The notes under the pieces were generated by a model. The model had not been told where the DNA came from. It worked only from the letters and a program-made list of their open reading frames with translations, and did no database searches. From assembly GCA_021767845.1 (NCBI GenBank), contig JAASSQ010000026.1, positions 1 through 18,390 of the forward strand: a stretch of 18,390 nucleotides of DNA. Reading direction: 5' to 3'. The stretch comes from Roseovarius sp. (GTDB taxonomy: Bacteria > Pseudomonadota > Alphaproteobacteria > Rhodobacterales > Rhodobacteraceae). The position numbers and the translations under genes are program-made. Below are positions 13,924 through 18,390 of the stretch, in pieces; positions within the stretch are counted from its first letter, which is position 1, and each line of letters begins with the position of its first letter.

Positions 13924-15063
13924 TCAGCCCCGGATGGATTGCGCCAGCGGGTATTGGCTCAGGAACCGCGCCCGCAGGATCAGCACCCACAGCACCACCG
14001 CCAGCACCTGATGCACGATGGCGATCTGCCACGGGGCGATATAGATCACCGTCACGATGCCGAGGATCACCTGCGCGATCATCGCGATGAACGCCGCCGT
14101 AAAGGCCGCCGTGGTGGCCCGGTTGGCGCTGCGCCGCCCCTTCAGCCAGACCATCACCGCGAAGGCCAGCAGCGCATAGCCCACCATCCGGTGCACGAAC
14201 TGCACCAGACCCGGGTTTTCAAAGAAATTACGCCACCCCAGCTCGGGGATCCAGAAATCGGGCGGCAGGAACCCGCCCGCCATCAGCGGCCAGTCGGTAT
14301 AGGTGCGGCCCGCGTCGATCCCGGCCACCAGCGCCCCGATCAGAATCTGCACGAAGGCGAAATGCAGCCAGCCGGTGGACAGCCCGAACAGCTTGGGCTC
14401 ACGCGCCCGCCGCGCCTGCATCAGGTCGCGCTCCTCGCGCCCCAGCAGCATCGCGTACCACGCGATGAAGCCCAGGATGACAAAGGCCAGCCCCAGATGC
14501 GTGGCCAGCCGGTAACTGGCCACGTCCAGCATCTCGCCTTCCAGCCCGGAGCTGACCATCCACCAGCCGATCGCGCCTTGCGCGCCACCCAGCACCCCCA
14601 GAAAGAACAGCCGCCCGGTCCAGCCCGGCGGAATCCTGCGGGTCGCCAGAAAGCCGAAAAAGCCCACCGCCCAGACAAGCCCGATCACCCGGCCCAACTG
14701 CCGATGACCCCATTCCCACCAATAGATGACCTTGAACTCGGACATGCTCATGCCCTTGTTCTGCAGTTGGTATTCGGGGATCTGGCGGTATTTCTCGAAC
14801 TCGCTCTCCCACTCCGCCGCGCTCATCGGCGGCAACGCGCCGGTCACCGGGCGCCATTCGGTGATGCTCAACCCGCTGTCGGTCAGCCGGGTCAGCCCGC
14901 CCACGGCGATCATCACCACCACCAGCGCGAACAGCACCATCAGCCAGGCGCGCACGGCCCCGCGCGCGCCGCGCCGACCCGCGTCGATCATCCCGCCCTT
15001 CGGCGCCTCGGTCCGGGCCTCGCCCTCGCTCACATCCTCGAAAATGCTGCGCTTGCCGCTCAT
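13924..15063 (-). CDS. ctaA: Heme A synthase (COX15/CtaA family)
   Basis: Heme A synthase oxidises the C8 methyl of heme O to a formyl group in the inner membrane, supplying heme A to aa3-type cytochrome oxidase. The 379-residue protein has about eight membrane segments in two similar four-helix halves. The conserved histidines are His120 (WEWGHRQLGR), His189 (RLATHLGLAF), His291 (VQFVHRMVGY) and His351 (IVHQVLAV). The family block GGLTRLTDSGLSITEWRPVTG (55-75) is intact. This is the longer COX15-like type of Alphaproteobacteria. The ATG at 15063 has GGGGA about 9 nt upstream; the open frame extending to 15396 is only overlap with trmJ in another frame. ctaB and the oxidase genes are not in the window. 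Confidence 0.96.
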   Translation of the reverse strand: MSGKRSIFEDVSEGEARTEAPKGGMIDAGRRGARGAVRAWLMVLFALVVVMIAVGGLTRLTDSGLSITEWRPVTGALPPMSAAEWESEFEKYRQIPEYQLQNKGMSMSEFKVIYWWEWGHRQLGRVIGLVWAVGFFGFLATRRIPPGWTGRLFFLGVLGGAQGAIGWWMVSSGLEGEMLDVASYRLATHLGLAFVILGFIAWYAMLLGREERDLMQARRAREPKLFGLSTGWLHFAFVQILIGALVAGIDAGRTYTDWPLMAGGFLPPDFWIPELGWRNFFENPGLVQFVHRMVGYALLAFAVMVWLKGRRSANRATTAAFTAAFIAMIAQVILGIVTVIYIAPWQIAIVHQVLAVVLWVLILRARFLSQYPLAQSIRG

Positions 15064-15093
15064 CGCCTGTTTCCCCTGCACTGATCGCGCTCG

Positions 15094-15122
15094 ACAGTAG
15101 TGCGCCCCCCTGCCCCCTTCAA
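15094..15122 (-). promoter_or_regulatory. Weak candidate promoter for heme A synthase
   Basis: On the minus strand TTGAAG (15122-15117) and TACTGT (15099-15094) are 17 nt apart in the 65-bp gap between trmJ and the heme A synthase gene. The -10 match is poor. The gene may equally be read from the trmJ transcript. Confidence 0.3.
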
Positions 15123-15128
15123 GCGCGC

Positions 15129-15875
15129 TCAGCCGCCCCGCTGCTTCCAGCGGACCATCTGCCGCAGCACCCCGTGCAGGGTCTGCACATCGGCGCGTGT
15201 CAGCGGCATCCGGCTCCACATGTTGCGCAGGTTCAGCCGCATCCCCTCGGCCTTGTGCGCGGGAAAGAAGAACCCCGCCTCCTCCAGCCGCTCCTCGTAG
15301 TGATCGGCCAGCTTCTCGATCTCGATCTGCTCGGCCCAGTCGGCGCGCGCCATGTCCACCCGCTCGGGCACGATGTTTCCCTGCGCGCGGCGCCACTCAT
15401 AGCCGGTCAGCAGCACGCATTGCGCCAGGTTGAGGCTGGGAAAGTCGGGGTTCACCGGCACGTTGATGATGGCGTTGGCCTTGGCGACATCTTCGTTTTC
15501 CAGCCCCGCGCGCTCGGGCCCGAAGAGAACGGCCACCTTCTCGCCCCGCGCGATGCGCTCGGCGGCCACCTGCATGGCGCGCTCGGGGCTCAGCACCGGC
15601 TTGGTCAGGCCGCGTGCCCGCGCGGTCGTGGCCATGACGTAATGGCAATCGCCCACCGCCTCGGCCACGTCCCCGACCAGACGCGCCTCGTCCAGCAGCC
15701 GCCCCGCGCCGCTCGCCATCGCCACGGCCCTGGGGTTGGGCCAGCCGTCGCGCGGCGCCACCACACGCATCCGGTCCAGCCCGAAATTCCACATCGCGCG
15801 CGCCGCCGCGCCGATATTCTCGCCCATCTGCGGACGCACGAGGACAAAGACGGGCTGGGGGATGTCAGTCGGCAT
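15129..15875 (-). CDS. trmJ: tRNA (cytidine/uridine-32-2'-O)-methyltransferase TrmJ, SpoU (SPOUT) family
   Basis: TrmJ 2'-O-methylates nucleotide 32 of tRNA anticodon loops with S-adenosylmethionine. The 248-residue product has all three SpoU motifs: RPQMGENIGAAARAM (14-28, Asn20 and Arg26), LFGPERAGLEN (117-127), and NVPVNPDFPSLNLAQ (138-152), the trefoil-knot SAM site. A C-terminal extension (EERLEEAGFFFPAHK, then NLRNMWSRMPLTRADVQ) is typical of TrmJ and absent from TrmL. The ATG at 15875 is preceded by AAGGAG with 7-nt spacing. It leads a minus-strand group with heme A synthase and the carboxypeptidase. Confidence 0.93.
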   Translation of the reverse strand: MPTDIPQPVFVLVRPQMGENIGAAARAMWNFGLDRMRVVAPRDGWPNPRAVAMASGAGRLLDEARLVGDVAEAVGDCHYVMATTARARGLTKPVLSPERAMQVAAERIARGEKVAVLFGPERAGLENEDVAKANAIINVPVNPDFPSLNLAQCVLLTGYEWRRAQGNIVPERVDMARADWAEQIEIEKLADHYEERLEEAGFFFPAHKAEGMRLNLRNMWSRMPLTRADVQTLHGVLRQMVRWKQRGG

Positions 15876-15939
15876 GGCTCACTCCTTGATCGCGCCGCCC
15901 TCATACGGCGCGCGCGCGGTGCTGAAAAGCCCCACGCGC

Positions 15940-16013
15940 TTCATCGTTCCCCAAATACTCCCGCCGGAGGCCCCCGCCTGCCGCACGCGGCCGGTGCGCA
16001 AGACCCGTGCGGC
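15940..16013 (-). repeat. Intergenic hairpin repeat with GGGGGCCTCCGGCGG and GTATTTGG cores
   Basis: Read on the minus strand, an 8-bp stem (arms at 16006-16013 and 15980-15987) is followed by CGGGGGCCTCCGGCGG (15976-15961), then GAGTATTTGGGG and ACGATGAAG. This matches the layout of the 6129-6195 element: hairpin, GGG, GTATTTGG, GAAG-like end. I recall such sequences as frequent between genes in Rhodobacteraceae. The first core recurs exactly inside rnpA. Confidence 0.6.
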
Positions 16014-16061
16014 CCCTGGCCCCACCGCGCGCCCCGTTAACCCCTGCCCGATCGGGGCGGA

Positions 16062-16105
16062 ATACCGACGCGATACCGACGCGATACCGACGTGATACCG
16101 ACGCA
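16062..16105. repeat. Four tandem 11-bp units, ATACCGACGCG consensus
   Basis: The units are ATACCGACGCG (16062), ATACCGACGCG (16073), ATACCGACGTG (16084) and ATACCGACGCA (16095). The period is close to one helical turn, so any protein reading the unit would bind one face of the DNA. The tract lies between yidD and trmJ. Confidence 0.85.
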
Positions 16106-16171
16106 GCAAAAACCGCCTTCGGCCCTTGTTAACAGAGCGGATCGGATGATTCGGCTGGAAAGGTTAACGGC

Positions 16172-16444
16172 TCAGCGTTGCGCGCCGCCGTCCGCATCCT
16201 CTTCGGCGGCCTTAGCGGCCTCGCTGCCCGGCACCGGATCGTAGCCGCACCCGCCCCACGGGTTGCACCGCGCGATCCGCTTCAGCGCCAGCCACCCGCC
16301 CCTGATCCCGCCATGCGTGCGCAAGGCGTCCAGCGCGTATTGGCTGCACGTCGGCTGGTAGCGGCAGTGATGGCCCACCCAGGGCGACAGGATCGCCCGG
16401 TAGGCCTTGACCGGCCAGGACAGGACGCGTGCCAGCGGGGTCAT
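16172..16444 (-). CDS. yidD: Membrane protein insertion efficiency factor YidD
   Basis: YidD is a small membrane-associated protein that aids insertion of inner-membrane proteins through YidC. The 90-residue product has an amphipathic N terminus and the family cysteine pattern: Cys27 and Cys33 in HHCRYQPTCSQYALDAL, and Cys60 and Cys66 in CNPWGGCGYDPVP. A charged, variable tail (AAKAAEEDADGGAQR) follows. The start ATG at 16444 overlaps the rnpA stop as ATGA, giving translational coupling. yidC is not within the window. Confidence 0.96.
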   Translation of the reverse strand: MTPLARVLSWPVKAYRAILSPWVGHHCRYQPTCSQYALDALRTHGGIRGGWLALKRIARCNPWGGCGYDPVPGSEAAKAAEEDADGGAQR

Positions 16445-16842
16445 CGGGATGTCTTGTGGATCGCGGCCAACGCCCGCCGCAGATCCTCCTTCAGCGCCTC
16501 GAAGGGCCGTTCGGCCGTGGCATTCCTGCGCCCGATCAGCACGTAATCCCACCCGGGCCGGCCGGCCTCGGGCAGCACGGCGCGCGCCGCCTCGCGCAGG
16601 CGCCGCTTGGCCCGGTTGCGCGCCACCGCGTTGCCCACTTTCTTGGAACAGGTGAACCCGACGCGCAGCGCCGCATCGCCATCGCCGCGCGCCCGCCCCT
16701 GCACGACCATCGAGGGCGCGGCCTTCCACCGCGCCCGCGCCGCGCGCAGGAAATCGGCGCGGGTCTTGAGGGTCTGAAGACAAATGGAAACCGCCGGGGG
16801 CCTTGTCCCCGCTTGCGTGTCGGGGGCCTCCGGCGGTGTCAT
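16441..16842 (-). CDS. rnpA: Ribonuclease P protein component
   Basis: RnpA is the protein subunit of RNase P, which matures tRNA 5' ends together with the rnpB RNA. The 133-residue product has the signature KKVGNAVARNRAKRRLRE (67-84, with the RNR box at 75-77) and the preceding VGFTCS strand. The conserved core begins near residue 25 (LKTRADFLRAAR). The first 24 residues (starting MTPPEAPDTQAGTRPPAVS) form a Pro-rich extension, which I recall as usual in Rhodobacteraceae. Codons 2-18 encode a large stem-loop. The ATG at 16842 lies 23 nt after rpmH; AGGACCACGAAG upstream gives a modest binding site. An open frame continuing to 17187 only shadows rpmH. Confidence 0.95.
   Translation of the reverse strand: MTPPEAPDTQAGTRPPAVSICLQTLKTRADFLRAARARWKAAPSMVVQGRARGDGDAALRVGFTCSKKVGNAVARNRAKRRLREAARAVLPEAGRPGWDYVLIGRRNATAERPFEALKEDLRRALAAIHKTSR
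16790..16837 (-). repeat. Stem-loop within rnpA codons 2-18, one arm matching the intergenic repeat
   Basis: The arms are 16825-16837 and 16790-16802 and pair at 12 of 13 positions, with one A-C mismatch in the RNA. A further CCCG/CGGG pairing closes part of the 22-nt loop. Plus-strand positions 16821-16836 (CGGGGGCCTCCGGCGG) match the reverse complement of 15961-15976 over all 16 nt. It lies directly after the rnpA start codon, so it could lower rnpA translation or transcription relative to rpmH. Confidence 0.75.
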
Positions 16843-16865
16843 CTTCGTGGTCCTGTCGCCGTGTC

Positions 16866-17000
16866 TCAGGCGCTCAGCGTCTTCCGGCCGCGCGCACGAC
16901 GCGCGTTCAGGATCTTGCGGCCGGCCTTGGTGGCCATGCGCGCGCGGAATCCGTGGCGGCGCTTGCGAACAAGGTTCGAGGGTTGGTAGGTGCGTTTCAT
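16866..17000 (-). CDS. rpmH: 50S ribosomal protein L34
   Basis: L34 is a short basic protein of the large ribosomal subunit that binds 23S rRNA. The 44-residue product begins MKRTYQPSNLVRKRRHGFRA, continues RMATKAGRKILNARRARGRK and ends TLSA, an unmistakable L34. The ATG at 17000 has GGAG about 9 nt upstream. It is the first gene of the rpmH-rnpA-yidD unit, behind a strong promoter, as suits a highly expressed ribosomal protein. No dnaA or DnaA-box cluster lies beside it, unlike in many bacteria. Confidence 0.98.
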   Translation of the reverse strand: MKRTYQPSNLVRKRRHGFRARMATKAGRKILNARRARGRKTLSA

Positions 17001-17071
17001 CGCTCCGTCTCCGGTCTTTTGTGGCGCGGCCCGCAGGAATCGAGCCCACCCTGTCTGGTATTCGAAGCCGG

Positions 17072-17100
17072 TCTATAGTGGCCCGCCCCGCGCAAGTCAA
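17072..17100 (-). promoter_or_regulatory. Strong sigma-70 promoter for rpmH-rnpA-yidD
   Basis: On the minus strand TTGACT (17100-17095, 5 of 6) and TATAGA (17077-17072, 4 of 6 including TAT-A) have an ideal 17-nt spacer. Initiation near 17065 leaves a leader of about 65 nt before rpmH. Confidence 0.75.
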
Positions 17101-17116
17101 ACCCGCACCGGGGCTT

Positions 17117-17146
17117 TTGAAACAAAATCGCGGCACGGCCTGTAAA
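17117..17146 (+). promoter_or_regulatory. Tentative promoter for the TVP38-like gene
   Basis: TTGAAA (17117-17122) and TGTAAA (17141-17146) are 18 nt apart, back to back with the rpmH promoter. The leader to the ATG at 17269 would be about 115 nt. Match quality is moderate. Confidence 0.35.
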
Positions 17147-17268
17147 AACCTGTCACAAACCCCTGCGGCCCCGGCGATTTCCTTCACCTGTCATCACCCC
17201 GGCGTGAACCCTATGGCCAAGCCGCCCACCCGCGCGCATGTTCAAGCCTGCATCACAAGGGCCTTGCC

Positions 17269-18000
17269 ATGAACGATCTTTCGCACTCCGAGAAACGCAG
17301 CCTCTGGCGCCACGCGCCGCTGGCCACGATCCTTCTGGTCGCCGTGGCGGGCTCCTACGCCCTGGGCGACTGGATCAGCTTCGACACGCTGCAGGACAAC
17401 CGCGATGCGCTGCTGGCGTTTCGCGACGCGAATTACATCGGCCTCGCGCTGGCCTTCGTGGCCACCTACGTGGTGATCGTGGCCTTCTCGCTGCCCGGCG
17501 CGGCGGTGGCCTCGGTCACGGGCGGGTTCCTTTTCGGGCTGGCCTTGGGCACCGCCTATAACGTGCTCGCGGCCTCGCTCGGGGCGTTTGCGATCTTCTG
17601 GGCCGCGCGGCTGGGGCTGGGGCGCGCGCTCGAGGCCCGGATCGAGACGTCGCAAGGCACGCTGAAGCGGCTCAAGCAGGGTCTGCACGACAATGAAATC
17701 AGCGTGCTGTTCCTGATGCGCCTCGTGCCGGCGGTGCCGTTTTTCGTGGCCAACCTGCTGCCCGCGCTGGTCGGCGTCCGCTTCGTTAACTTCGCTCTAA
17801 CCACCGTTCTGGGTATCATACCGGGCGCGATCGTCTTCACCTGGATCGGCGTGGGCCTTGGCGAAGTGTTCGACCGTGGCGAACGGCCCGACCTGTCGCT
17901 TCTCTGGGAACCGCAGGTTCTGGGGCCGATCCTCGGGCTTTGCGCGTTGGCGGCCCTGCCGATCGTGCTCAAGGCCATTCGCGGCCGCAAGGGGATCTGA
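17269..18000 (+). CDS. TVP38/TMEM64 family membrane protein (VTT/SNARE-associated domain)
   Basis: This is a 243-residue inner-membrane protein with an N-terminal membrane segment (LATILLVAVAGSYALG). The VTT domain follows: ATYVVIVAFSLPGAAVASVT, then GGFLFG, and later FLMRLVPAVPFFVANLLPAL and LGIIPGAIVFTWIGVGLGE. The paired proline/glycine-rich re-entrant segments and the central Arg (LMRLVP) are typical of the DedA/VTT superfamily, which includes lipid scramblases and undecaprenyl phosphate translocases. The substrate here is unknown. AAGGG lies about 8 nt before the ATG. A flavin disulfide oxidoreductase gene begins 3 nt after the stop; I recall these two families being adjacent, or even fused, in other bacteria, which suggests a shared but undefined role. 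Confidence 0.92.
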   Translation: MNDLSHSEKRSLWRHAPLATILLVAVAGSYALGDWISFDTLQDNRDALLAFRDANYIGLALAFVATYVVIVAFSLPGAAVASVTGGFLFGLALGTAYNVLAASLGAFAIFWAARLGLGRALEARIETSQGTLKRLKQGLHDNEISVLFLMRLVPAVPFFVANLLPALVGVRFVNFALTTVLGIIPGAIVFTWIGVGLGEVFDRGERPDLSLLWEPQVLGPILGLCALAALPIVLKAIRGRKGI

Positions 18001-18003
18001 GCG

Positions 18004-18390
18004 ATGACGGATCTCGAATGCGACCTGCTGGTGATCGGCGCGGGGGCGGGCGGCCTTTCGGTCGCGGCGGGAGCCGCGCAGATGGGCGCCGAGGTGATCC
18101 TGCTCGAAGGGCACAAGATGGGCGGCGATTGCCTGAACTACGGCTGCGTGCCGTCCAAGGCGCTGATCGCCTCGGCCAAGGCCGCCCATGCGCAGGCACA
18201 TGGCGCCGCTTTCGGCGTGGCCGATGTGACCCCGCAGGTGGATTACGCCGCGGCCAAGGATCACGTGCGCGACGTGATCGCGCAGATCGAGCCGCATGAC
18301 AGCGTCGAGCGGTTCGAAGGTCTGGGCGTGCGGGTCATCCGCGAATACGGCGCCTTCGTCTCTGATCGGCAGGTCCGCGCGGGCGATCAC
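18004..18390 (+). CDS. FAD-dependent pyridine nucleotide-disulfide oxidoreductase, mercuric reductase-like (3' end cut)
   Basis: The first 129 residues are present. The FAD-binding motif is VIGAGAGGLSVAAGAA (Gly12, Gly14, Gly17). The redox-active disulfide is MGGDCLNYGCVPSKALI (Cys43 and Cys48), the class I signature shared by dihydrolipoamide dehydrogenase, glutathione reductase and mercuric reductase. The MGGDCLNYGC form and the VTT-protein neighbour point to the 'mercuric reductase-like' subgroup. The C-terminal part that would show or exclude a mercury-binding Cys pair is outside the window, and no mer genes are visible, so mercury reduction should not be assumed. AAGGGG precedes the ATG by about 10 nt. 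It forms an operon with the TVP38-like gene. Confidence 0.93.
   Translation, partial: MTDLECDLLVIGAGAGGLSVAAGAAQMGAEVILLEGHKMGGDCLNYGCVPSKALIASAKAAHAQAHGAAFGVADVTPQVDYAAAKDHVRDVIAQIEPHDSVERFEGLGVRVIREYGAFVSDRQVRAGDH

Larger units (their letters stand above)
15876..16171. other. Non-coding interval between yidD and trmJ
   Basis: I see no credible gene in these 296 bp. It holds a GTATTTGG-type repeat (15940-16013), four 11-bp tandem units (16062-16105) and three GTTAAC palindromes (16036, 16128, 16163). It also has a very short GCC-GAA-GGC stem with a T5 run on the minus strand (about 16108-16124), which might weakly end the yidD transcript. Confidence 0.6.

Noticed and set aside
16108..16124. 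Intrinsic terminator after yidD (GCC-GAA-GGC with T5 on the minus strand).
   Set aside because: The stem is only 3 bp, too short to call as a terminator; noted only in the interval entry.
16036..16168. CtrA binding sites suggested by three GTTAAC sequences.
   Set aside because: The CtrA motif needs TTAA-N7-TTAA; the spacings here are 92 and 35 bp.
16843..17187. N-terminal extension of the rnpA frame to 17187.
   Set aside because: It runs through rpmH in another frame and through the rpmH promoter; the extra residues have no RnpA similarity.
17001..17268. Replication origin next to rpmH, as in many bacteria.
   Set aside because: No dnaA/dnaN genes, no TTATCCACA-like box cluster and no AT-rich unwinding stretch; two back-to-back promoters explain the region.
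18004..18390. Mercury resistance (merA) call.
   Set aside because: No heavy-metal-binding N-terminal domain is present, the C-terminal Cys pair is outside the window, and no other mer genes are seen.

Overview
The window is GC-rich, densely coded chromosomal DNA. It looks like the Roseobacter/Rhodobacter branch of the Alphaproteobacteria (Rhodobacteraceae). The grounds are a GyrA with the family's typical sequence, a Usg-like protein (mainly alphaproteobacterial), a HemB without the zinc cysteines (as in Rhodobacter), a long N-terminal extension on RnpA, and intergenic GTATTTGG-type repeats of a kind I recall from this family. The content is mostly housekeeping. I see no phage, insertion sequence, CRISPR array, tRNA or rRNA.

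Layout: (1) 1-4350, minus strand: a four-helix membrane protein, then mfd (transcription-repair coupling factor), then a GNAT acetyltransferase cut by the window edge; the last two overlap. (2) 4437-6112, plus strand: hemB, then a Tat/lipobox SYLF-domain lipoprotein with its own good sigma-70 promoter. (3) 6129-6195: a hairpin repeat between convergent genes. (4) 6206-9433: usg (minus) and gyrA (plus) diverge from an AT-rich regulatory stretch, and gyrA ends at a strong intrinsic terminator. (5) 9434-9771: a 338-bp non-coding interval holding a nested palindrome and a short direct repeat. (6) 9772-12456: a small exopolysaccharide locus, with a Wza-type outer-membrane export lipoprotein (minus, TTG start) divergent from an NAD-dependent sugar epimerase and a monotopic phosphoglycosyl transferase (plus). 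The divergent promoter region holds two perfect inverted repeats. (7) 12444-15875, minus strand: trmJ, heme A synthase (ctaA/COX15) and an M32 carboxypeptidase. (8) 15876-16171: non-coding, with a Rhodobacteraceae-type repeat and four 11-bp tandem units. (9) 16172-17000, minus strand: rpmH-rnpA-yidD, the classic ribosomal protein/RNase P/YidD cluster, behind a near-consensus promoter. (10) 17269-18390, plus strand: a TVP38/TMEM64 (VTT) membrane protein followed 3 nt later by a truncated flavin disulfide oxidoreductase.

Functional links: hemB and heme A synthase both serve the heme/cytochrome oxidase pathway but are in separate units. Epimerase, phosphoglycosyl transferase and OPX protein plausibly make and export one surface glycan, although no polymerase, flippase or Wzc kinase is visible here. 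rpmH, rnpA and yidD couple translation, RNase P and membrane insertion.

The most unusual signals are non-coding. First, a near-perfect 13-bp stem-loop lies inside the first 18 codons of rnpA, and one arm matches the intergenic repeat near 15961 over 16 nt. Second, there is the 11-bp tandem array at 16062-16105. Third, there are the operator-like inverted repeats in the exopolysaccharide divergent promoter. I do not see a convincing new multi-gene system.
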